From positions 1 to 14,882 of the forward strand of contig JAJECB010000330.1 in NCBI GenBank assembly GCA_022822245.1: 14,882 nt of DNA, in the 5' to 3' direction. The translations under genes were made by a program, and so were the position numbers. Positions 6,122-12,282 of the stretch are shown piece by piece. Below the pieces are notes generated by a model. That model was not told where the DNA came from, searched no databases, and worked only from the letters and a program-made list of their open reading frames with translations. Numbering within the stretch: the first letter of the stretch is position 1; the number at the start of each line of letters is the position of its first letter. This DNA is from Gammaproteobacteria bacterium (GTDB lineage: Bacteria > Pseudomonadota > Gammaproteobacteria > HK1).

Positions 6122-7603
6122 ATGTTCGACGCCTTGCAGGCGATGGCTTCCGCCTTCCTGGACCCGCACCTGATGGCCCTGATCCTCGGCACGACCGTGC
6201 TCGGGGTGATCATCGGCGTGCTCCCCGGGCTCGGCGCGACGACCGGCGCGGCCCTCCTGCTCCCGTTCACGCTGACCATGGACTCGGTGCACGCGATCTC
6301 GGTCCTCGCCACCATCTACGTCTCGGCCACCTTCGCGGGCTCCATCACCGCGATCCTCATCAACACGCCGGGGACGTCGGCGGCGGCCGCGACGACCTTC
6401 GACGGCTACCCGCTCGCCCAGCGCGGCGAGGCGGGGCGCGCCCTCGGCGTCGCGGTGGTCTCGAGCACGGTGGGCGGGGTGTTCTCGGTCGCGGTGCTGT
6501 GCGTTGCCGCGCCGCTCCTCGCGCGGGTCGCCTACGAGTTCCGCCCCCCCGAGTACTTCGCGCTCACCCTCTTCGGCCTCTCGATGCTCGCGAGCATCAG
6601 CGCCGGCGGGGCGGTCAAGAACCTCATCGGCGGCATCTTCGGGGTGTGGCTCGCGACGATCGGCGCCGAGCGCGCCACCGGCATCGAGCGGTTCATGTTC
6701 GGGAACTACGAGCTCTACGAGGGGCTCGCGTTCGTGCCCGTCTTCATCGGGCTCTTCGCGATGTCCGAGCTCCTTGTGCAGTCGAAGCTCGCCAACCGGA
6801 TCGCCGACACCGTCGCGATGAAGGCGGTGAAGCTGCCGACGAAGGAGGACTACCGGCGGATCTGGAAGACGATCCTTCGATCCTGCGGAATCGGGACGTT
6901 CATCGGCATCCTGCCCGCCGAGGGCGCTACCGTGGCGTCGATGATCGGATACGCGGAGGCGAGGCGCTGGTCACGCAACAAGGAGGAGTTCGGCAAGGGG
7001 GCGATCGAGGGCATCGCGGGGGCGGAGGCGGCGAACAACGCCGCGACCGGCGGCGCGATGGTTCCGACGATGGTGCTCGGGATCCCGGGCAGCGGCACTA
7101 CCGCGGTCATCCTCGTCGGCCTGATGGTGCACGGGCTTCGCCCGGGCCCGTATCTCTTCACCGAGCAGGTCGACAAGGTCTACCAGATCTTCGGCGCGAT
7201 GCTGCTCGCGAACATCATGTTCATGGCGATGGGGCTCTACGCGGCGAAGCTCTTCGCCCGCATCTCGCTCGTCCCGACCCCCATCCTGTGGCCGGTCGTG
7301 TTCGCGCTTTCCGTCATCGGCGCCTACGCGCTGAACGCCGCGCTCCTCGACGTCTGGATCGTGCTGATCTTCGGCGTGATCGGGTTCTTCGCGCGGCGCC
7401 ACGGGTTCGCCGTCGCCCCCATCGCGGTGGGCCTCATCCTCGGTGAGATGGTGGAGACGAACCTCCAGAACTCGCTCAAGATGTTCGAAGGGCAGTGGTG
7501 GCTCATCGCCGCCCAGCCGCTCGCGGCGCTGTTCCTGGTGCTCGCGGTCCTCGGCCTCTCCGGCCAGTGGCTCTTCCAGCGGCTGTTCACCCGTCGAGGG
7601 TGA
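6122..7603 (+). CDS. tctA: TTT-family large membrane subunit (TctA)
   Basis: Large permease subunit of the tripartite tricarboxylate transporter, expected to couple uptake of the bound carboxylate to an ion gradient. At 493 residues it has the family's usual length of about 500 and its many hydrophobic spans. The signature GVLPGLGATTGAALLLPFT occupies 32-50, followed by GSITAILINTPGTSAAAATTFDGYPLAQ (73-100), where the conserved NTPGT loop is expected to line the substrate path. A second, similar motif, LGIPGSGTTAVILVGLMVHGLRPGP, lies in the C-terminal half, consistent with the internal repeat of the family. The ATG at 6122 starts 19 bp after the tctB stop with a weak GGGGA upstream site. The gene ends 152 bp before the stop of a convergent enolase-superfamily gene; that gap shows only short 5-bp stems and no clear terminator. 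Confidence 0.95.
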   Translation: MFDALQAMASAFLDPHLMALILGTTVLGVIIGVLPGLGATTGAALLLPFTLTMDSVHAISVLATIYVSATFAGSITAILINTPGTSAAAATTFDGYPLAQRGEAGRALGVAVVSSTVGGVFSVAVLCVAAPLLARVAYEFRPPEYFALTLFGLSMLASISAGGAVKNLIGGIFGVWLATIGAERATGIERFMFGNYELYEGLAFVPVFIGLFAMSELLVQSKLANRIADTVAMKAVKLPTKEDYRRIWKTILRSCGIGTFIGILPAEGATVASMIGYAEARRWSRNKEEFGKGAIEGIAGAEAANNAATGGAMVPTMVLGIPGSGTTAVILVGLMVHGLRPGPYLFTEQVDKVYQIFGAMLLANIMFMAMGLYAAKLFARISLVPTPILWPVVFALSVIGAYALNAALLDVWIVLIFGVIGFFARRHGFAVAPIAVGLILGEMVETNLQNSLKMFEGQWWLIAAQPLAALFLVLAVLGLSGQWLFQRLFTRRG

Positions 7604-7755
7604 TTGCCCCCGCGCCCGTAACCGGATTCGACGCCAGCAACCATCCGGTCCTCGCCGATCCTTCGAACCGGGCAAGGACGCAACCATACCGCCTCTGCGC
7701 CCGGCTCGGAGTCCGGGGACCACGACACTCGCCGCGACGGCGGCGCTGTGGGGGC

Positions 7756-8994
7756 TCAGGGCTCGAGCTCGTCGATGATCTTCGCGTTGTCGGAGGGGAG
7801 CGGGGTCTGACACATCTCGAGATGGAGGCGCCCGCCTGTCTCGTAGGGGTGGGCGAGCACCGCCGCCTCGTCGAGCTCGATGCCGAGCCCGGGCTCGGCG
7901 GGGGCGATGAGGTAGCCCTCCTCCCAGTGAAGCGGCCGCTTCACGATTGCGTCGTGGAAGTCGCTCCGGATGGTCTCGAGGATGAGGAAGTTGGGGCTCG
8001 CGATGGAGACGTGGGCGGCCGCCGCGTGGGCGATCGGCCCGCAGTAGATGTGGGGCGCGACCTGCGCGTTGTAGAGCTCCGCGACGACCGCGATCTTCCG
8101 CGTCTCCCAGATGCCGCCGCTCCGCCCCACGTCCGGCTGGAGGATCGCGACTCCCGCCTTCAGGGCTTCGTGGAACTCCACCTTCGTGGTGAGGCGCTCG
8201 CCGGTCGCGATCGGGATCGACGTGGCCCGCGCGACCTTGGCCGTCGCCTCCGTCTGGTCCGGAGGGCACGGCTCCTCGAACCACAGGGGGTCGAAGGGCT
8301 CGAGGCGCCGCGCGAGGCGGATGGCCGAAGAGGTGGTCATCTGCCCGTGGGTGCCGACGAGGATGTCGGCCCGGTCCCCGACCGCTTCCCGGATCCGCCT
8401 GATGGAATACTCGCTTCGCGTGAGCTCGGCCAGCGACAGCTCGCGCCCGCCCTGGAAGCTGTACGGGCCGGCGGGGTCCTGCTTGATCGCGGTGAACCCC
8501 ATTTCGACATACTCGAGGGCCCGCTCCGCCGCCGCGTCACCGTCGTGGTAGACGTCGCGGAAGGCTTCGCCCGGCGCGCCGTCCGGAGCGAGGGACCTCG
8601 GGTAGAGGTAGGTGTAGGTGCGGATCCGGTCGTGGAACCGGCCGCCGATGAGCCGGTGGACGGGTTGCCCCGACGCCTTGCCGAGGATGTCCCAGACCGC
8701 AATCTCGATTCCGCTGAATACCCCCATCATCGAGACGTCGGGCCGCTGGGTGAAGCCGGCGGAGTAGGCGCGCCGGAACAGGGTCTCGACGTCGTGGGGG
8801 TCCGCGCCGGCGATGAAGCGCTCGAACGTGTCCTCGACCATCCGGCACGCGACGTCGCCCGAGAACGGGATCCCGTAGCACTCCCCGAGCCCCTCGATTC
8901 CGTCGTCGGTCGTGACCTTGACGATGACCCAGAACGAGCCGCCGATCCCGTTCGGGGGGACGGTCACCCAGGTCCGGATGTCCTGTAGCTTCAT
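7756..8994 (-). CDS. Enolase-superfamily (mandelate racemase/muconate lactonizing) protein, acid-sugar dehydratase-like
   Basis: Members of this superfamily abstract a proton alpha to a carboxylate using Mg2+ and catalyse dehydration, racemisation or cycloisomerisation. The 412-residue protein has the N-terminal capping domain (about 1-125, including GECYGIPFSGD) and a modified TIM barrel. Seen in order: AIKQDPAGPY with K171 (second-strand base), VGTHGQMT (213-220) at the third strand, LWFEEP (237-242), ATGERLTTK with E266, APHIYCGP with H315, and NFLILE with E340. At the third strand, where most members carry a metal-binding Asp (the D of DxH in the mannonate dehydratase group), this protein has G214 in GTHG. 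The ATG at 8994 follows AGGGAG at good spacing. It is convergent with tctA and probably acts on the acid imported by it. The substrate is unknown; galactonate/arabinonate dehydratase or anhydrogalactonate cycloisomerase are plausible alternatives. Confidence 0.85.
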   Translation of the reverse strand: MKLQDIRTWVTVPPNGIGGSFWVIVKVTTDDGIEGLGECYGIPFSGDVACRMVEDTFERFIAGADPHDVETLFRRAYSAGFTQRPDVSMMGVFSGIEIAVWDILGKASGQPVHRLIGGRFHDRIRTYTYLYPRSLAPDGAPGEAFRDVYHDGDAAAERALEYVEMGFTAIKQDPAGPYSFQGGRELSLAELTRSEYSIRRIREAVGDRADILVGTHGQMTTSSAIRLARRLEPFDPLWFEEPCPPDQTEATAKVARATSIPIATGERLTTKVEFHEALKAGVAILQPDVGRSGGIWETRKIAVVAELYNAQVAPHIYCGPIAHAAAAHVSIASPNFLILETIRSDFHDAIVKRPLHWEEGYLIAPAEPGLGIELDEAAVLAHPYETGGRLHLEMCQTPLPSDNAKIIDELEP

Positions 8995-9080
8995 GCGGCA
9001 TCTCCCTGGGTGTGGGGTTCGGATCTTGAGATCACGTCTCTCCGTCATCATCTGACCGGGCAACCCCGCATGCCGGCAGG

Positions 9081-9122
9081 TTGCTGCGCCAAGCACCGAA
9101 ATATGCATAATTGGATGTATAC
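9081..9122. promoter_or_regulatory. AT-rich bidirectional promoter/operator island
   Basis: The 136 bp between the divergent enolase-superfamily gene and brnT contain an AT-rich core at 9100-9122, in sharp contrast to its surroundings. It holds the 8-bp palindrome TATGCATA (9102-9109) and GTATAC (9117-9122). On the + strand TTGCTG (9081-9086) and CATAAT (9106-9111, 19-bp spacing) could be a weak -35/-10 pair for brnTA, leaving a very short leader. BrnA-type antitoxins autorepress their operons, so one palindrome may be its operator. This is inference from composition and position. Confidence 0.35.
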
Positions 9123-9130
9123 CCGGCGAC

Positions 9131-9403
9131 ATGGATTTCACGTGGCACGAACCCAAGCGGGTTGCGAACCTCGAGAAGCACGGCCTGGACTTCGCCCTGG
9201 CCGAGCGCGTCTTCGAGGGTCCGACGTTCACGTTCGAGGACACTCGCGAGGACTACCGCGAACGGCGGTGGGTCACGCTCGGGCTGTCGGGCATGACGGT
9301 GATGGTGATCGTGCACACCGAAACCGGGGACGAAATCCACGTGATCTCGATGCGCGAGGCCGATAGCGATGAACAACTCCTCTTCTTCGCCAACCTCCGA
9401 TGA
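9131..9403 (+). CDS. brnT: BrnT-family ribonuclease toxin
   Basis: Toxin of a type II toxin-antitoxin pair; characterised BrnT (DUF497) has a RelE-like fold and cleaves RNA, halting growth until BrnA neutralises it. The 90-residue product has the family opening FTWHEPKRVANLEKHGLDFALAERVF (3-28), where the usual form is F.WD..K...N..KHGv.F..A..vF; H6 replaces the common Asp. A central RERRWVTLGLSGMTVMVIVHTE (43-64) and the C-terminal EIHVISMREADSDE (68-81) match the family's arginine and I-S-x-R-x-A core. All landmark segments are present, so the toxin looks intact. The ATG at 9131 lacks a clear Shine-Dalgarno site; it sits close to the AT-rich promoter island. The 3' end overlaps brnA by 35 bp, the usual toxin-first arrangement of this family. 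Confidence 0.93.
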   Translation: MDFTWHEPKRVANLEKHGLDFALAERVFEGPTFTFEDTREDYRERRWVTLGLSGMTVMVIVHTETGDEIHVISMREADSDEQLLFFANLR

Positions 9404-9674
9404 CCGTGACGAGTATCCCGGGGTCACCCAGGCGGATCTGGACCGTGCGACGTTCCGAGTCGGGCTCGGGCCCGTTCTGCGCAAGCAGCGCATCACCATC
9501 TCCCTGGACACGAACCTCGTCGAGTACTTCAAGGCGAAGGCCGGGAAGCGCGGCTACCAGACCCTGATCAACGAGACCCTGCGCCGGGCGACGGAGCGCG
9601 AGGAGCTGGAAGATACGCTACGACGGATCCTTCGCGAGGAGTTGCGCCACGAGCCGCGGTTCGGAGGGGCTTGA
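9369..9674 (+). CDS. brnA: BrnA-family antitoxin (ribbon-helix-helix DNA-binding)
   Basis: Antitoxin that binds BrnT and represses the operon. The 101-residue protein has an acidic, Ser-rich flexible N-terminal part (1-18), then a linker VTQADLDRATFRVG which is typical of BrnA, and a ribbon-helix-helix domain at about 39-75: strand KQRITISLD, helix NLVEYFKAKAG, turn, and helix YQTLINETLRRAT. The C terminus (76-101) is a charged helix rich in Arg and Glu. Translation begins inside brnT, with a 35-bp overlap in another frame, which fits coupled expression. The 81 bp after the stop separate it from a convergent alpha/beta hydrolase gene. Family assignment rests on the fold pattern and the adjacent brnT. 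Confidence 0.92.
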   Translation: MNNSSSSPTSDDRDEYPGVTQADLDRATFRVGLGPVLRKQRITISLDTNLVEYFKAKAGKRGYQTLINETLRRATEREELEDTLRRILREELRHEPRFGGA

Positions 9675-9733
9675 ACGGCGCGGTTCACGGCCCGGTACCG
9701 GCGGTGTGTTCGCCATGGCCATTGTCGAGCAGG

Positions 9734-9755
9734 AAAAAGGGGCGCCGCCGGGCGG
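9734..9755 (-). terminator. Possible weak intrinsic terminator after the hydrolase gene
   Basis: Read on the - strand, immediately after the hydrolase TGA comes CCGCCCGGCGG (9755-9745), which can form a 4-bp stem with a 3-base loop, then CGCCCC and five T residues (9738-9734). The stem is short, so efficiency is doubtful, but the T-run is the only one in this area and the position is right for the end of the five-gene operon. Confidence 0.35.
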
Positions 9756-10583
9756 TCAGCGGGCGGGGTTCGGGGGGTGGCGGACGATGAAGCGGGCGAC
9801 GGCCGCCGCGCACTCGGCGCCATGCGAGAACGGAAGGCCGTGGCGGGCGTGGGCGAACACCTGGAGGCGGGCGTCCGGGAGGGCGCGCTGGAGCGCGGCC
9901 ATGACGTCGACCGGGATGAACGGGCTCGAGTCCGGGTGGAGCAGCAGGACCGGGCAGGCGACGCGCGCGAGCTCGGGGGTGAGGTCGGTCGCGGCCAGCA
10001 TTGCCGCCCCGCCGAGAACCGCGGCGGGCTCCGCGCTCGTCTGCTGCGCTTCGTACCAGCGCGCCATTTCCGGGGTGAGGGCGCCGTCGAAGAAGCGCTC
10101 CTTCATCAGGTGCGCCGACCACGCGGCCATGCCTTCCTCGCGGATGAGGCGTTCCCACGGTTCGAGGTTCTCGATGGCGCCGCCGAAGTGCGTCCCGTTC
10201 GACACCGTGAGCGACAGCACGCGCTCCGGGTGCCGGGCCGCGAACGCGAGGGCCACGGTGCCGCCGAGCGACTCACCGACGAGGTGAAGCCGGTTCGCGC
10301 CGGCCGCGTCGGCGACCGCTTCGAGGTCCTCCACCGTCGCGTCGAGCGACCACTCGAATCCCGGGGGGAGTGGGCTCGCCCCGTGGCCGCGGAGGTCGAA
10401 GCGGACCAGCCGGTACCGGCCGACGAGGGCCGGGGTCCAGCCGTCCCAAGCCGCCGCGCACGATGCGACCCCGTGGTGGAAGAGCACCGTCGGCGCGGGA
10501 CCCTCCCACGCCGGCGCGTGGTCGATCACCTCGTACGCGATTGCCCCCCCGCCGCGCTCGACCGATCCCCGCATCTTCGTCAT
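9756..10583 (-). CDS. Alpha/beta-fold hydrolase (PcaD/esterase-like)
   Basis: Predicted serine hydrolase of 275 residues. LFHHGVAS (34-41) is the oxyanion HG segment, RFDLRGHGAS (61-70) the conserved strand-turn, and VGESLGGTVAL (102-112) the nucleophile elbow with S105. LLLHPDSSPFIP places the acid at D218, and HARHGLPFSHG the base at H248 (H254 is also nearby). The pattern resembles 3-oxoadipate enol-lactonase and related C-C or ester hydrolases, but I cannot fix a substrate. The start ATG (10583) overlaps the stop of the upstream YdhR-like gene as ATGA, so the two are almost certainly translationally coupled; a second ATG three codons later (10574) is a possible alternative. It is the last gene of the putative operon, and likely cleaves a product made by the oxygenase or CoA-transferase steps. 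Confidence 0.88.
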   Translation of the reverse strand: MTKMRGSVERGGGAIAYEVIDHAPAWEGPAPTVLFHHGVASCAAAWDGWTPALVGRYRLVRFDLRGHGASPLPPGFEWSLDATVEDLEAVADAAGANRLHLVGESLGGTVALAFAARHPERVLSLTVSNGTHFGGAIENLEPWERLIREEGMAAWSAHLMKERFFDGALTPEMARWYEAQQTSAEPAAVLGGAAMLAATDLTPELARVACPVLLLHPDSSPFIPVDVMAALQRALPDARLQVFAHARHGLPFSHGAECAAAVARFIVRHPPNPAR

Positions 10584-10915
10584 GCCACCACGGCTTCTTC
10601 CGCCGACTCGACCACCCGGACCTCCCCCGCCGTGTTGTCGGTGATGCAGAACACGGTGAAGAACTCGATCTCGGGCTCCATCCCGTAGCGCTCGACGATC
10701 GCGTCCCGCCACGGCCCGGAGTAGAACGCCTCCGCGTCCTCTCGCGTCTCCCACTGGTAGACGCCGCCCCCGACCCCGTGGTCGCCGAGGATGAAGTGCT
10801 TGCTGATGAGTCCCGGCACCTCCCGGAAGCCGGGCGCGATCTTCTCGAAGTGGTCGCGGCAGGCGGCGCGGTCGATGGACTCCGGCAGCCGGTAACGAAC
10901 GGTGGCGCAGATCAT
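10580..10915 (-). CDS. Small dimeric alpha/beta-barrel protein (YdhR/ABM-like, EthD-like size)
   Basis: A 111-residue ferredoxin-like-fold protein of the dimeric alpha+beta barrel type. It begins ICATVRYRLPESIDRAACRDHFEKIAPGFREVPGLISKHFI (2-42), the pattern of YdhR-like putative monooxygenases: strand, helix with DHF, then PGL and a second strand. VYQWETREDAEAFYSGPWRDAIVERYG (52-78), with the W/YxFYSxPW element, is also typical. Such proteins act as small cofactor-free monooxygenases, lyases or isomerases, or have unknown roles. The ATG at 10915 is preceded on the - strand by AGGAG with good spacing, and its stop overlaps the hydrolase start (ATGA, 10580-10583). The 110 bp upstream contain two inverted repeats. 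A catalytic role in the same pathway as the Rieske oxygenase is inferred from the operon, not shown. Confidence 0.75.
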   Translation of the reverse strand: MICATVRYRLPESIDRAACRDHFEKIAPGFREVPGLISKHFILGDHGVGGGVYQWETREDAEAFYSGPWRDAIVERYGMEPEIEFFTVFCITDNTAGEVRVVESAEEAVVA

Positions 10916-10926
10916 GGCTCGCTCCT

Positions 10927-10958
10927 GTCTCGAGGCCCGAGGCTTCACTCGTCGAGAC
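10927..10958 (-). repeat. Inverted repeat near the YdhR-like gene start
   Basis: GTCTCGA (10927-10933) and TCGAGAC (10952-10958) are 7-bp inverted repeats around 18 bases. On the - strand the stem ends just before the AGGAG ribosome site of the YdhR-like gene. It could influence translation or be an operator; no match to a known site is recognised. Confidence 0.4.
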
Positions 10959-10979
10959 TCTAGCATGAGCGGCCTCGCG

Positions 10980-11009
10980 CCCCTTCGCCGTCGAGTGCAT
11001 CCGAAGGGG
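10980..11009 (-). repeat. Inverted repeat after the MFS gene
   Basis: CCCCTTCG (10980-10987) and CGAAGGGG (11002-11009) are perfect 8-bp inverted repeats with a 14-base loop, 16 bp past the MFS stop on the - strand. No T-tract follows, so it is more likely an mRNA-stabilising or partially attenuating stem within the operon than a full terminator. Confidence 0.45.
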
Positions 11010-11025
11010 AAGGAGAGAGGCGAGG

Positions 11026-12210
11026 TCAGGCGGGTGCTCTTGGAGCGCGGCCGTGGAGCCGAGCCGCCGCCACGACGGCGAGGAACAGGGCGTAGGCGAT
11101 GACGAGGGAGACGGGCATCGCATCCGCGCCGAACCGGTCCATGGCCGCGCCGCCGACCGACGGCCACAGGAACGAGCCGATGCAGAACATGACCGCGAGC
11201 ATCGCGGATGCGCCGCCGAGATCGGCGCCCCGGAACCGCCGGCCGACAAGCACCAGGGACAGGGTGTAGAGCGCGCCGAGCGCCCCTCCGTAGACGAACA
11301 TGAAGACGACGCCGACGGCGGCCGCGGGGTGCGGAATTGCCCACGGGAGCAGGGCCGATCCCGCGAGCAGCGCGGCCCCCATGGCGGCGGCGAGGGCGCG
11401 GTTGCTCACTCGATCCGCGAGCCACCCGACCGGGTACTGAAGCGCCATGCTCCCGAGGGCCATCACGGTGAGGAGGCGAATTGCGTGCGTCTCCCCGACA
11501 CCCAGCCCCACCGCGTAGATCGGAAGGAAGGTGAGCAGCATGGCGTCGCCGGCGGCGAATACGAAGTATCCGAACGCCGCCACCGGCGCGAGCAGGACGT
11601 AGCGCGCGAGGCGCCCGGAGGTCGGCCCCTCGAGCCTGGGGGACGAGCCGAGGGCGCCCGCGAGCACCGCCGCGGCGACGAGCAGCAGCGCGATGGTGAC
11701 GAGGAACGGCGCCCAGCCGTCCGTGCCGGTCAGCGAGAGGATCAGGGGCCCGAGGGCGAAGCCGGCGGACACCACGACGCCGAAGACCGCGATGATGCGG
11801 CCCCGGTGCGATTCCGCCGCCGCGTGGTTCATCCATGCCTCGCCGGCGATCCAGAGGAAGCTCGCCGCCATCCCGAGCGCGAAGCGAAGCGGAAACCACA
11901 GCCACACGTCGGGGAAGGCGCGAAGGAGGCCGAGCAGCGCCGCCGTCGCGAGTATCGACGCCAGCATCACGAGGGCGGGACCGCGCGCGCGCAGCACCCG
12001 CGAGGCGAGCGGGGCGGCCGCGAAGACGGCAATGAAGTAGGCGCCGGCATTGAGTCCGATGAGGGTCTCGTCGATGCCCTGGTGATCGAGCACGAGCGAG
12101 AGGAGGGGCACCGTGAGCCCGTGCGAGAAGCTCGCGACCGCGAGCGTGACGGTGGCGACGACGAGCTGTCGCCGGTCCGAGCCCCGTGCTTCCCTCGCGT
12201 CCGGCTCCAC
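11026..12210 (-). CDS. Major facilitator superfamily transporter (12-helix, YcaD-like)
   Basis: Predicted inner-membrane secondary transporter of 394 residues with a hydrophobicity pattern fitting 12 helices: N-terminal half about 16-185, a cytosolic loop of charged residues near 188-203 (SSPRLEGPTSGR), then the C-terminal half. Helix 1 is VVATVTLAVASFSHGLTVPLLSLVL. IGLNAGAYFIAVFAAAPLASRVLRARG (51-77) contains the MFS loop 2-3, and WLADRVSNR (263-271) the equivalent loop 8-9. RFALGMAASFLWIAGEAWMNHAAAESHRGR (109-138) resembles the YcaD/UMF-type subgroup. The predicted start is a GTG at 12210 with no strong ribosome site, 72 bp downstream of the Rieske gene; a later start would cut into the short cytosolic N terminus. 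Its position in the operon suggests uptake of the Rieske/CoA-transferase substrate or efflux of a product; direction is not determinable. Confidence 0.88.
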   Translation of the reverse strand: MEPDAREARGSDRRQLVVATVTLAVASFSHGLTVPLLSLVLDHQGIDETLIGLNAGAYFIAVFAAAPLASRVLRARGPALVMLASILATAALLGLLRAFPDVWLWFPLRFALGMAASFLWIAGEAWMNHAAAESHRGRIIAVFGVVVSAGFALGPLILSLTGTDGWAPFLVTIALLLVAAAVLAGALGSSPRLEGPTSGRLARYVLLAPVAAFGYFVFAAGDAMLLTFLPIYAVGLGVGETHAIRLLTVMALGSMALQYPVGWLADRVSNRALAAAMGAALLAGSALLPWAIPHPAAAVGVVFMFVYGGALGALYTLSLVLVGRRFRGADLGGASAMLAVMFCIGSFLWPSVGGAAMDRFGADAMPVSLVIAYALFLAVVAAARLHGRAPRAPA

Positions 12211-12282
12211 GGGTGGGCGGTCCGACCCGATCCGCCGGCAGCGCCCGAGCGGGACGAGCCGCGTCCGTTCCCGGAGGCGAGG

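Noticed and set aside
3046..7603. Terephthalate system (TphB-like dehydrogenase plus TTT uptake)
   Set aside because: The Rieske oxygenase in the window is CntA-like and lies in a different operon; no TphA components or ferredoxin-reductase are present.
7604..7755. Bidirectional terminator between tctA and the enolase-superfamily gene
   Set aside because: Only 5-bp stems (for example 7700-7717 and 7730-7742) and no T-tract; evidence too weak to call.
7495..8988. 497-residue + strand open frame across the tctA 3' end and the enolase-superfamily gene
   Set aside because: Its sequence is the reverse-complement shadow of the enolase-superfamily gene and carries no recognisable domain.
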